64,000 nt of DNA from NCBI RefSeq assembly GCF_014696615.1, contig NZ_JACJQJ010000001.1, positions 1 through 64,000 of the forward strand, in the 5' to 3' direction. The notes beneath the pieces are model-generated. The model was not told where the DNA came from, did not search any database, and saw only the letters and a list, made by a program, of their open reading frames with translations. Shown here piece by piece: positions 54,141 through 62,841 of this stretch (position 1 is the stretch's first letter; every line of letters begins with the position of its first letter). A program made the position numbers and the translations under genes. The DNA comes from Nostoc linckia FACHB-104 (lineage in GTDB: Bacteria > Cyanobacteriota > Cyanobacteriia > Cyanobacteriales > Nostocaceae).

Positions 54141-55601
54141 TTGGCTGGAGCCACTTCAATGGCTGATCATAACTGGAATCGACGCGATTTTCTCTTAGGA
54201 ATGGGAGCAACAACCGCCTCAATGGCGCTGTCCTCCTGTGCTATCAAAGGTAATACTGGCGCTCAAGGACTAAGCGAAGAAGCCTTAGCAATAGAACCAG
54301 TAGTTAGATCACAAGACTTAGAAAAACCGGATATTACTGTTGGCTACGTACCTGTAAATGATTGTGCCCCATTTGCGATCGCCTGGAAAAAAGGCCTCTT
54401 CCGCAAATATGGTTTAAACGTCAAACTCAACCGCGAAGCTAGTTGGGCAACCTCCCGCGACGGCTTGATATTTGGTCGCTTGGATGCTGCGCCTGTAGTA
54501 TCTGGTGCAGTCACCAACGCCAGAATTGGCGCAGAAGGCGCACGCCATGCCAAATTATGTGCCGCCATGACAATTCACCGCCACGGTAACGCCATGACGA
54601 TGAACAAAGCCATGTGGGATTTTGGGCTACGTCCTTGGTATGAATACCAAGAAAAATATGGCGATGGTGCTTTAGAAGCCTTTGGTAGAGATTTTCGTGG
54701 TTACTTTGACAAACAGCCTCCAGAACGCAAAGTTTGGGCAGTAGTGCTGAGTTCTGCCATCTACGAATACTTTGTGCGTTATATTTCCGCTGCGGCTGGT
54801 GTCGATCCGCTCAAAGAGTTTCGCGTCATCATCGTCCCACCCCCCCAGATGGTAACCAACGTGCGGATTGGGGCGATGCAAGCCTACATGGTTGCTGAAC
54901 CTTGGAATACTCGAGCAATTACAGGTAACGAAGGTGTTGGCTTTACTTTCGCCCAAGGTAAAGAAGTCTGGCTGGGACACCCAGATAGGTTATTGGGAGT
55001 GATGGAATCATTCATCGACGACTATCCCAAAACCTATCGTTCCTTAGTTAAGGCGATGATTGAAGCCTGTCAGTATTGCAGCAAACCAGAAAACCGCCAA
55101 GAAGTTGCCGAACTAATTACAGATCGCTCCTTCACTGGTGCAAAACCTAAAAAACCAGGTGCCCTAATTACCAAATTTACAGGGCCAGCAATTCTCGGCA
55201 ATTACAACTATGGTGGATTTGATGGCAAAGACCGCACCATTCAAGCTGCTGATAATACTATTTTCTTCGATATTCCTGACAATCTTCCCAAACAGCCAGG
55301 AGAACACTCAACATTCTTATGGAGATCCAGAAGTATTTGGTTGATGACACAAGCAGCGCGTTGGGGACAAATTAAAGAATTTCCCAAAGATGCAGAAGAA
55401 TTAGCCGAAAAAGGTTGGCAAACAGACCTTTATCGGGAGATAGCTTCGGAAATGGGGATTGAATGCCCTAAAGATGATTACAAAGTTGAACCACCAGAAG
55501 TATTTATAGATAAAAAAGGTTTTGACCCCAGCGATCCTGTGGGCTACTTAAATAGTTTTGCAATTAGGGCTAACGCTCCCACTCGCTTTTTTATGTCTTA
55601 A
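54141..55601 (+). CDS. NrtA/CmpA-like ABC transporter binding protein
   Basis: 486 residues. Twin-arginine signal with lipobox-like end (NWNRRDFLLGMGATTASMALSSCA), then the NrtA/CmpA-like domain: VGYVPVNDCAPFAIAWKKGLFRKYGL, ASWATSRDGLIFGRLDAAPV, MTIHRHGNAMT, and GAMQAYMVAEPWNTRAI. In NrtA and CmpA these blocks hold nitrate or bicarbonate. An anionic small ligand is therefore likely, but which one cannot be told, since the ligand-contact residues are only partly conserved by eye. The ATG at 54141 is the first; a second ATG (54159) begins MADHNW. Confidence 0.85.
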   Translation: MAGATSMADHNWNRRDFLLGMGATTASMALSSCAIKGNTGAQGLSEEALAIEPVVRSQDLEKPDITVGYVPVNDCAPFAIAWKKGLFRKYGLNVKLNREASWATSRDGLIFGRLDAAPVVSGAVTNARIGAEGARHAKLCAAMTIHRHGNAMTMNKAMWDFGLRPWYEYQEKYGDGALEAFGRDFRGYFDKQPPERKVWAVVLSSAIYEYFVRYISAAAGVDPLKEFRVIIVPPPQMVTNVRIGAMQAYMVAEPWNTRAITGNEGVGFTFAQGKEVWLGHPDRLLGVMESFIDDYPKTYRSLVKAMIEACQYCSKPENRQEVAELITDRSFTGAKPKKPGALITKFTGPAILGNYNYGGFDGKDRTIQAADNTIFFDIPDNLPKQPGEHSTFLWRSRSIWLMTQAARWGQIKEFPKDAEELAEKGWQTDLYREIASEMGIECPKDDYKVEPPEVFIDKKGFDPSDPVGYLNSFAIRANAPTRFFMS

Positions 55602-55646
55602 TTCCCCAGTCGCAATATTGACTAACGACTAAATTACTAGGAGCAT

Positions 55647-56489
55647 TTGATGATGAAATCTACCTCATTACCTATCAATACCCACAACGAAGTTATGCCC
55701 CGCACTGGATTTCTAGAAATTGAAAATTTAGTCAAGTCTTATCCGACACCAGATAAAGGTAATTTTGTGGTTTTAGATGGTGTGAATCTTACGATTGGTG
55801 AAGATGAATATATTTCTGTAATTGGTCACTCTGGTTGTGGTAAATCAACTTTGTTAAAAATTGTAGCGGGATTAGAAAAAGCCACTTCTGGATCGGTACG
55901 GCTAGATGGTAAAGAAATCCGTCAGCCAGGTGCTGAAAGGATGATGGTATTTCAAAATTATTCGCTTTTACCTTGGTTAACAGTACGAGAAAATATCCGT
56001 TTAGCAGTAGATGAAGTGCTAAAAAATGCCACTCGTGCAGAGAAAATTAGCATTGTGAACGAACACTTAGCAATGGTAAACTTAACAGCTGCAGCTGATA
56101 AATATCCTGATGAAATTTCAGGAGGAATGAAACAGCGTGTGGGTATTGCTAGAGCTTTAGCAATTCGCCCAAAAATGTTGCTGATGGATGAGCCTTTTGG
56201 TGCGTTAGATGCGTTAACTCGAGGTAAATTGCAGCGGCAAGTATTGGATATTTGGGAAAAGCATCGCCAAGCCGTAATGATGATTACTCACGATGTAGAT
56301 GAGGCGATTTATATGTCCGATCGCATCGTATTAATGACTAATGGCCCGGCGGCGACAATCGGAGAAATATTAGAGGTGCCTTTTTCCCATCCACGCGATC
56401 GCTCTGCCATGCGAAACTCAAAAGAATATTTTGAACTTCGTAACCACGCCCTGAATTTTCTTGACCGTTATTTTAGCCAAGACGAATAA
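55647..56489 (+). CDS. ABC transporter ATP-binding protein, NrtD/SsuB type
   Basis: 280 residues with Walker A (IGHSGCGKSTLLKI), Q loop (MMVFQNYSLLPWLTVREN), signature ISGGMKQRVGIARAL, Walker B LLMDEPFGALDALTR and H loop (MMITHDVDEAIYMSD). The QNYSLLPWLTV form is typical of the nitrate/sulfonate/taurine group. It completes the permease, binding protein, ATPase set, with gaps of 70 and 45 bp. AGGAGC lies just upstream of the ATG. Confidence 0.93.
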   Translation: MMMKSTSLPINTHNEVMPRTGFLEIENLVKSYPTPDKGNFVVLDGVNLTIGEDEYISVIGHSGCGKSTLLKIVAGLEKATSGSVRLDGKEIRQPGAERMMVFQNYSLLPWLTVRENIRLAVDEVLKNATRAEKISIVNEHLAMVNLTAAADKYPDEISGGMKQRVGIARALAIRPKMLLMDEPFGALDALTRGKLQRQVLDIWEKHRQAVMMITHDVDEAIYMSDRIVLMTNGPAATIGEILEVPFSHPRDRSAMRNSKEYFELRNHALNFLDRYFSQDE

Positions 56490-56529
56490 ATTAGATTATC
56501 ATTCTTAATAGTGGGTAGCCTAATTCAAA

Positions 56530-56657
56530 TTCGTCAAATTTTGGATTTGAAGCGGAGGAACCAATGTTTGGGGCTAATCTTTATGAGAGACACCTTCCAG
56601 TCTTAGCCCGTCAGCTAACTCCGTCGGCAGTGGAAGGAACCGCCAAGAACTTTGGCT
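56530..56657 (+). promoter_or_regulatory. c-di-AMP (ydaO/yuaA) riboswitch candidate 2
   Basis: A compact aptamer with the same blocks as copy 1: GCGGAGGAACCAATG (56552-56566), TTGGGGCTAATCTT (56568-56581), GAGACACCTTCC (56586-56597), and CTTAGCCCGTCAGCTAACTC (56602-56621) with CGTCGGC. It begins about 40 bp after the ABC ATPase stop codon and ends 168 bp before a universal stress protein gene. Confidence 0.9.
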
Positions 56658-56825
56658 TTTAGACCAGTTGTTATTGGGGTTTCTTTTACCGATTTTACTT
56701 ATTAGTCATTAGTTACTAGTCATTGGTGATGGATCTAAACAAATGACATAGGACAAATGATAAAAGACAAAGTTGGTTACCCTGCTTCTCATTAGTAATT
56801 TGTTTTATGGGAGAGAAGTTAAGCT

Positions 56826-57485
56826 GTGAAAATCAAGCCAATGTTAGTGCGCCTACAAAGCACTATAGGTCGAGACGACTTAATTGAACAAATGGTCTTG
56901 TTACCAGAACCTGAAAAAAACTCTTCTATAAAAGGTTCTACTACAAAACCAGTCAACTTAATTGTCGCTTATGATGCATCTCCCAAAAGTCATACTGCAT
57001 TAGATATTGCCTTTTGGATTGCTCATCAAACGCGCTTGGCTACAAACACCCAAGTAACAGTTCAAGCTGTCTATGTGGTAGCAGACAAACTTAAGAGTCA
57101 GTATACAGATATCTCTAGCTTTAGTAGAAATCTCACTCCTTTAGAGTGTCCTACAAGCAATGTATCTAAATCTGTGACACCCGTTTTAACTCAACCAAAA
57201 CTAACAGTTATTGCACCAAATTTACAAGAAAAATCCTTAGCTGTGATCCAACAAGCAGACCAAATTCTATGGCAAGCACGCAGTTTAGCCGAAGAATGGC
57301 AAGGTTCCTTTAAATCGCATTTGCGGTTTGGTTCTATTGCTGCCGAACTGAAAAAAGTTGTGGAATTAGAAACTGCTGATATTCTATTTATCGGTTGTAG
57401 ATCTGTCGAGCATCCTATTATTCGCGCGCTAGGTTCTGATTTTCCCTGTGCTGTTTTAGGTATCCCCAGCGGTATTGAAGAATAA
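56826..57485 (+). CDS. universal stress protein (USP) domain protein
   Basis: 219 residues from GTG 56826 (alternative ATG 56841). A single USP fold in two parts: VNLIVAYDASPKSHTALDIAFWIA (about 42-65) and SHLRFGSIAAELKKVVELETADILFIGCRS (about 160-190), with a long insert of about 60 residues between them. The usual ATP-binding G-x2-G-x9-G(S/T) motif is weak (GCRSVEHPIIRALGSDF). The gene follows c-di-AMP riboswitch 2 and precedes an ion transporter gene. USPs next to transporters often act as sensors or regulators of the transporter. Confidence 0.8.
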   Translation: MKIKPMLVRLQSTIGRDDLIEQMVLLPEPEKNSSIKGSTTKPVNLIVAYDASPKSHTALDIAFWIAHQTRLATNTQVTVQAVYVVADKLKSQYTDISSFSRNLTPLECPTSNVSKSVTPVLTQPKLTVIAPNLQEKSLAVIQQADQILWQARSLAEEWQGSFKSHLRFGSIAAELKKVVELETADILFIGCRSVEHPIIRALGSDFPCAVLGIPSGIEE

Positions 57486-57658
57486 ACAAGGGCTATAGAG
57501 TTCAGTTTCTCTTCATTTAATTAAGATGTCTCACATTCCAACTTTATTTCTGAAAAGCTCCACATTACGTCTAATTCGCTTCTTTTTCGTTCCCTTTTCC
57601 ATTTATTGTGTTCCCCGCCTTAGGAGTAATTCACAAATCAAGTAAGGAATGCTAGCTG

Positions 57659-57690
57659 AAAAAGCCACCTATACTTAGGTGGCTTTTTTC
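57659..57690 (+). terminator. intrinsic terminator / possible attenuator
   Basis: AAAAGCCACCTA (57660-57671) and TAGGTGGCTTTT (57676-57687) form a perfect 12-bp stem around a 4-base loop TACT, followed by T residues. It ends about 40 bp before the transporter start codon. It can end the USP transcript or attenuate the transporter. Confidence 0.9.
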
Positions 57691-57728
57691 ATTATTATGC
57701 AAATAATTAGACTTAAGAGAGGGAAAGC

Positions 57729-59066
57729 GTGGAAAATTGGCAAGCGATCCTGAGCATCATTACTTTTATCACTGTCATTATCTTAATCATGACAGAATGG
57801 GTACATCTTACCATTGCTGCGTTTTTAGGGGCATTATTACTAGTTTTTACCAACGTCATGACTTTAGAAGAAGCCGTGAGTTACATCGGCAATAGTCATG
57901 GCACACTAGGTTTATTCTTCGGTGTGATGGTACTAGTAAGAGCATTTGAACCTACTAAAATATTTGATTACTTAGCCACACAAATGGTGTTATTGGCTAA
58001 AGGTGATGGTAAGCGTCTTCTATTGGGTATTGTGGGGATTACTACCCCAATTTGTGCAGTTTTACCAAATGCTACGACAGTGATGTTATTAGCACCCTTA
58101 ATTCCACCAATGGCGCAAGAAATAGGAATCAATTTTGTACCTTTATTGATTTTAATGGTATTTGTTGCTAACAGTGCTGGACTACTGACACTTGTAGGCG
58201 ATCCAGCGACATTTATTGTTGGTGATGCCATTAATATTAGTTTTACAGATTATTTGTTGAAACTCAGCTTAGGTGGAGTCATTGCAGTTGCCACAGTAAC
58301 AGCTACATTACCATTTTTATTTCGCAAAATTTGGCGGACAAAACTAGAAAATCTTGAACAACTACCACATCCAGAAATTAATCATCCACGTGTTCTCGCT
58401 GTGGGTACATTAATTATTGCTTTTGTCCTGTTATTTTTTGTTATTGGCGAATCTTTACCAGTTCCTATTTCCCCTGCGGCTGTGGCTTTGTTAGGTGCAG
58501 CTTTAGCTTTACTGCTATCACATCACAGTAAAATCGATTCAGTTAACAACATATTGCGAGATGTAGACTGGAGCACATTAATATTCTTCATGAGTATCTT
58601 TGTGCTGATTGGCGGACTAGAAAAAACCGGAGTAATTAATGGTTTATCAGGACTATTAGCAATAATATTGGGAAAAAATATTGTCTTAGGTTCTCTAGCT
58701 TTAATATTTTTTGTGGGACTATTATCTAGCGTTGTTCCTAATATCCCCCTAGTAGTGGCAATGGTACCCTTACTAAAACAATATGTTGTCAATGTCGGAT
58801 TAGCACCAGCCGCAGTTTTAGCAGCAGACTTTCAAGGACAATTTCCCCCAGAAGTTTTACCATTGTTTTACGCCATGATGTTTGGTGCGACTTTGGGCGG
58901 TAATGGCACACTAGTGGGAGCATCTTCTAACATCGTAGCTGCAGGCGTTTCCGAGCAGCATGGACGACGCATCTCTTTTAAAACTTTTTTACACTACGGT
59001 ATTCCAGTGATGCTGCTACAGTTGGTAGCTTCGGCGTTGTATGTGTTGTTTCGCTTTCTACTTTAG
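57729..59066 (+). CDS. ArsB/NhaD-family ion transporter
   Basis: 445 residues, about 11 or 12 membrane helices, of the ArsB/NhaD/CitM superfamily of Na+/H+ antiporters and anion transporters. Repeats typical of the family are AVLPNATTVMLLAPLIPPMA and VPNIPLVVAMVPLL, with TLVGDPATFIVGDAINISF and TLGGNGTLVGASSNIVAAGV as the two hairpin-loop signatures. A GTG start is used; GAGAGGGAAAGC upstream is a plausible ribosome site. Substrate (Na+, arsenite or carboxylate) cannot be told; the c-di-AMP riboswitch upstream favours an ion-balance role. Confidence 0.88.
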   Translation: MENWQAILSIITFITVIILIMTEWVHLTIAAFLGALLLVFTNVMTLEEAVSYIGNSHGTLGLFFGVMVLVRAFEPTKIFDYLATQMVLLAKGDGKRLLLGIVGITTPICAVLPNATTVMLLAPLIPPMAQEIGINFVPLLILMVFVANSAGLLTLVGDPATFIVGDAINISFTDYLLKLSLGGVIAVATVTATLPFLFRKIWRTKLENLEQLPHPEINHPRVLAVGTLIIAFVLLFFVIGESLPVPISPAAVALLGAALALLLSHHSKIDSVNNILRDVDWSTLIFFMSIFVLIGGLEKTGVINGLSGLLAIILGKNIVLGSLALIFFVGLLSSVVPNIPLVVAMVPLLKQYVVNVGLAPAAVLAADFQGQFPPEVLPLFYAMMFGATLGGNGTLVGASSNIVAAGVSEQHGRRISFKTFLHYGIPVMLLQLVASALYVLFRFLL

Positions 59067-59628
59067 GATACTTTCTTTAAATCGGGCATAAGTAGTTTTG
59101 GTAGGGTAAAGACTACCAGTGCTTTCGTTCTTACCCTTATAATCACTAATGGTTTATCGTATGCATTCTGAGGCGTGAGTAAATTCGTATTCAGGACTTT
59201 AGTCTTGGATCGTGAAGCACTAAAGTCCTGACTGCAAAATCATCAAAACTTGTGGAATATCTCACAAGTGATCACTCTACAGCTTCATGAAGTGAAATAT
59301 TTATTTTTTCTTTATATTCCGCGATTGCAATGCTCATTTTGATAATTGCTAGCGATCGCTAGCTAATTCTACTTAGTCTGTATTCTTTAACCCCTAAAAA
59401 CATCGAAGTCTGTAGGGTATAACCCCTAATTCAGTAATGGTATCCTTTGATGGGAGTAAGATTGGCTCTCTATAGCAACCTCTACTTCAGAAAAATTTAT
59501 ATCTGAGGATAGATGCTTTTGATGATTGTATTTAAAGATTCTACCCAACATAGAGATATTTGGGGCCCCAGATCTGGTACAACAACTATAAAGTACAACT
59601 AATTCCACTTTAAAAAAGGATTAAAACC
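59067..59628. other. gene-free region with 13-bp hairpin
   Basis: TCAGGACTTTAGT (59191-59203) and ACTAAAGTCCTGA (59219-59231) form a perfect 13-bp stem with a 15-base loop. It is a dispersed-repeat type and may end the transporter transcript. No gene recognised; the promoter of the operon at 59629 must lie at the 3' end. Confidence 0.6.
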
Positions 59629-60237
59629 ATGAACCCGCCTGAAGAATACACCAATAGTAATTCCAGAGAGCCAGGACAAGGGGGGTCAATTTCGGACATC
59701 AATAAACCACAATCAAATGGGACAAATCTCACCGAACTTAACAGTTTAGATAAAGTCAGAGATATTCTTTTTGGTAACCAAGTAAGAGAGGTAGAAAAAA
59801 GATTTGCACGCTTAGAAGACCGTTTGGTTAAAGAATTAAATAACGTCCGAGATGAAACCAAAAAACGTCTAGATTACTTAGAATTATATATTAAAAAAGA
59901 GGTTGATTCTTTAACAGAACGCTTAAAAAATGAGCAACTAGACAGAGATACAGGAGTAAAAGCGCTTGCTGAAGAGCAGAAAAATATCACTATTAATTTA
60001 GAAAAGAAGTTTGCTCAATTGGATGAACAAACTACTAATAGCCAACGAGAATTACGCGAACAGATCCTTAACCAATCTAATAGCCTACAGGATGATATCC
60101 GGCAAAAATATCAAGAAATCCTGACTTTACTAGAACGAGAATCTCAGGAACTGCGGCGAGATAAAACCGACCGTTCCAAACTAGCATCTTTGTTTACAGA
60201 GCTAGCTGTGAGATTGAACTCTGACATTAAGTCTTAA
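59629..60237 (+). CDS. coiled-coil protein, first gene of the GTPase/OmpA-like operon
   Basis: 202 residues: a polar, disordered N-terminus (about 1-35), then long helical coiled coil (about 38-190, beginning SLDKVRDILFGNQVREVEKRFARLEDRL with heptad spacing of Leu/Val), and no membrane helix. The FGNQVREVEKRFARLE block recurs in other cyanobacterial coiled-coil proteins as I remember it, so a scaffold or regulator role is possible. AAAAAGGATT upstream of the ATG is a good ribosome site. It is followed at 190 bp by the OmpA-like gene on the same strand. Confidence 0.75.
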   Translation: MNPPEEYTNSNSREPGQGGSISDINKPQSNGTNLTELNSLDKVRDILFGNQVREVEKRFARLEDRLVKELNNVRDETKKRLDYLELYIKKEVDSLTERLKNEQLDRDTGVKALAEEQKNITINLEKKFAQLDEQTTNSQRELREQILNQSNSLQDDIRQKYQEILTLLERESQELRRDKTDRSKLASLFTELAVRLNSDIKS

Positions 60238-60345
60238 TTAAATTAGGCAGCTATGGAGAATATATCTATATCCTGTTTATATTCTCAGTTTTTACTACAT
60301 CACATAAATTTATAAATTCAAAATTTAAAAGGTTAAAACTGCGCT

Positions 60346-60435
60346 ATGGCAACTATTACAACAGTTAAATCGCCAGAATTAAACGCGCTTAAATTCAGCA
60401 TCTATTATATATCAGGAAATTTTAGCAATGAGTAA
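60346..60435 (+). CDS. possible 29-residue leader peptide
   Basis: An ATG-initiated ORF of 29 codons (MATITTVKSPELNALKFS...) whose stop TAA (60433-60435) overlaps the first codons of the OmpA-like gene (ATG 60428) in ATGAGTAA. The overlap is typical of translational coupling. No strong ribosome site is seen, so this is a weak call. Confidence 0.3.
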   Translation: MATITTVKSPELNALKFSIYYISGNFSNE

Positions 60436-62341
60436 TAATTCTACTAATGAAGTAGCTAAAGAATCCCTGAAATCTTTGAGTAATGGTAAGCAAATCAGCA
60501 TAGATATAAACCCGGCGATCGCTCTCCAAGAACCACACTTATCTAGTTCAGAGAATTCTGCCGCAAAATCTTCTCCTCATTCTGTTTCTATCAATTCACC
60601 TATCAACAATCATCATTTACAAAACAATGATGAATTAAATATAATCCGTAGTTTACTCCTGGGAGTTGAGCCAACTCAACTAAACAAACTTTATGAGCGA
60701 TTAGATAACCCCCAAATTCAAGCAGAAGATATTAGCCGCCTTCTGCCAGAAGCTGTTATTTTACGTTCTAAGCAGGATAAACAATTAGGTGAAGCCATAG
60801 TAACTACTGTAGAAGCAGCGCTTGAAAGCTCAGTTAAACAAGACCACAATATACTGTCTGAGACATTTTTTCCCATTATTGGGCCAGCAACTCGCAAAGC
60901 AATTTCCACAGCTTTGGAAGAGATGCTCCAATCTTTAAATCAAACTTTAGAACATAGCCTGTCACCGCAAAGTTTGCAGTGGCGGCTAGAAGCAAAAAGG
61001 ACAGGGAAATCATTTGCAGAAATAATTCTTCTCCGCACACTGCTTTATCGAGTAGAACAAGTATTTTTAATTCATAGAAACACTGGATTATTGCTGCAAC
61101 ACCTGATAGCACCCCAGGTAACTACACAAGATCCTGATTTAGTTTCAGCAATGTTAACAGCTATTCAGGATTTTGTCAGAGATTCTTTCAATATAGAAAA
61201 AGAAGATGGACTGCAATCTTTGCAGTTTGGCGAACTCACGATTTGGATTGAAGAAGGGCCGCAAGCCGTACTAGCTACAATTATTCGCGGGAAACCTCCT
61301 CAAGAATTTAGGTCAACCCTCAAAGATGCTCTCGAAAAAATCCATCTGCGATTGAGTAGCGAAATGAACGATTTTGCTGGGGATATAGAGCCATTTACCG
61401 CCAGTAAATCTTATTTAGAAGCTTGTCTAGCAGAAGGCTATAAATCACCACCGAAAAAAAATTATACTTATGCCTGGGGTTTTTTAGGTACGATAGCGAT
61501 CGCTAGTGGTATTTGGGGTTTTTTCACAATCCGAGAGCAATTTCGCTGGCATTCCTATATTCAAAAGCTGGAATCACAACCAGGAATCGTAGTAGTTAAT
61601 ACAGAGCAGCGTCAGGGAAAACATTTTATTTCCGGAATGCGCGATCCCTTAGCTGTAGATCCTACAAAACTTATACAGCAAGCAAATATCAATCCAAAAA
61701 GCGTCATAGGTCAGTGGCAACCTTATATATCATTAGATCCGCAATTAATTACCCTGAGATCTGAGAAATTGCTGCAACCGCCAAAAACCGTAACCCTAAA
61801 AGTTGACGAAAATGGCATTCTTAATGCCACTGGTGCAGCACCGCGCCAATGGATTTCACAAGCAAGAAATTTATGGCGTTTTATTCCAGGGGTAACTCAA
61901 TTTAATGACAAAAATCTTCAGGACATCGCACTTATTCAACTAGAGTCATATAAACAGCAAATAGAACAAGAAATGCTCCTTTTTTCAGAAGGCACAACTG
62001 AGTTGATTACAGGTGAAGTGAATAAACTTCCTAACTTAGTGATAAAAATCAATCAGCTTTTAGATATTGCTCAATCTCTCAATAAAAATGTGAGTTTGCA
62101 AATTTCAGGACACACAAGTAATACGGGTACAGAACAAATAAATAATTTTCTCAGCCAAGCCCGTGCTAATAAAATTCTTGCTTATCTAACTGCTCAAGGT
62201 ATTAATCCCAGCAAATTTCAAACTGAGGGTGTAGGTGCTACGGCTCTATCTTTACAAGCAGAATTAGCACCAGCAGATAACCGCAGAGTTTCCTTCAAAG
62301 TATTCATAACCGACACCTCTAAGCTGAAGCAGTCTCAATAA
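60428..62341 (+). CDS. membrane protein with cytoplasmic domain and BON/OmpA-like C-terminus
   Basis: 637 residues. Residues 1-345 have no signal peptide and look cytoplasmic (LGVEPTQLNKLYERLDNPQ, then LPEAVILRSKQDKQLGEAIVTTVEAALE). One membrane helix at about 348-366 (AWGFLGTIAIASGIWGFF) leads to a probable periplasmic half. About 380-490 resembles BON/OmpATb-like repeats (VVVNTEQRQGKHFISGMRDP, ILNATGAAPRQWISQARNLW). About 515-637 is OmpA-like (ISGHTSNTGTEQINNFLSQARANKILAYL and NRRVSFKVFI), which binds peptidoglycan. Other gene order in this operon suggests that the cytoplasmic half links to the GTPase next door. The start at 60428 is the first ATG. Confidence 0.8.
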   Translation: MSNNSTNEVAKESLKSLSNGKQISIDINPAIALQEPHLSSSENSAAKSSPHSVSINSPINNHHLQNNDELNIIRSLLLGVEPTQLNKLYERLDNPQIQAEDISRLLPEAVILRSKQDKQLGEAIVTTVEAALESSVKQDHNILSETFFPIIGPATRKAISTALEEMLQSLNQTLEHSLSPQSLQWRLEAKRTGKSFAEIILLRTLLYRVEQVFLIHRNTGLLLQHLIAPQVTTQDPDLVSAMLTAIQDFVRDSFNIEKEDGLQSLQFGELTIWIEEGPQAVLATIIRGKPPQEFRSTLKDALEKIHLRLSSEMNDFAGDIEPFTASKSYLEACLAEGYKSPPKKNYTYAWGFLGTIAIASGIWGFFTIREQFRWHSYIQKLESQPGIVVVNTEQRQGKHFISGMRDPLAVDPTKLIQQANINPKSVIGQWQPYISLDPQLITLRSEKLLQPPKTVTLKVDENGILNATGAAPRQWISQARNLWRFIPGVTQFNDKNLQDIALIQLESYKQQIEQEMLLFSEGTTELITGEVNKLPNLVIKINQLLDIAQSLNKNVSLQISGHTSNTGTEQINNFLSQARANKILAYLTAQGINPSKFQTEGVGATALSLQAELAPADNRRVSFKVFITDTSKLKQSQ

Positions 62342-62343
62342 TT

Positions 62344-62841
62344 ATGCTCCAGAAAAAGATTTGCATGGTGGGTGCATTTGCCACGGGTAAAACTAGTTTA
62401 GTATCTAGGTTTGTTAGTAGTATTTTTTCTGAAAAATACCATACTACTGTAGGAGTAAAAATTGATAAAAAAACACTAAATATTCAAGATAGAACTATTA
62501 ATTTAATACTTTGGGATCTTTATGGAGAAGATGAATTTCAAAAAGTAAGAATGTCATATTTGCGAGGATCATCAGGTTATTTATTAGTAGTTGATGGCAC
62601 GCGGAGGAATACCTTAGAAAAAGCATTTGACCTGCAAACCAGAGTAGAAGATACAATTGGCAATGTTCCCTTTATTATGATACTGAACAAATGGGATTTG
62701 ACAGATGAATGGGAGATTGATCCTGTAGAAATCGATGCAGTTCAGCTAAAAGGTTGGACTGTCATGAAAACCAGTGCTAAAAACGGTCTGGGTGTAGCAG
62801 AAGTTTTTCAAGCTCTTGCTGAAAAAATCATGGATGAATAA
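62344..62841 (+). CDS. Ras/Rab-like small GTPase
   Basis: 165 residues with all G motifs: P-loop GAFATGKTS (G1, 10-18), switch I Thr34/Thr35 (YHTTVGV), WDLYGEDEF (G3, Asp58-x-x-Gly61), NKWD (G4, 115-118) and TSAK (G5). Close in outline to bacterial MglA/Rup-type and eukaryotic Rab GTPases. The residue after Gly61 is Glu62, where Ras has catalytic Gln61. It starts 2 bp after the OmpA-like gene's stop codon. Probably cytoplasmic and coupled to the membrane protein and to the next small gene; a GAP or GEF partner is not recognised. Confidence 0.9.
   Translation: MLQKKICMVGAFATGKTSLVSRFVSSIFSEKYHTTVGVKIDKKTLNIQDRTINLILWDLYGEDEFQKVRMSYLRGSSGYLLVVDGTRRNTLEKAFDLQTRVEDTIGNVPFIMILNKWDLTDEWEIDPVEIDAVQLKGWTVMKTSAKNGLGVAEVFQALAEKIMDE

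Noticed and set aside
57600-57660. Named Na+, Li+ or Mn2+ riboswitch before the ion transporter
   Set aside because: I could not match the sequence to a consensus; only the terminator is clear.
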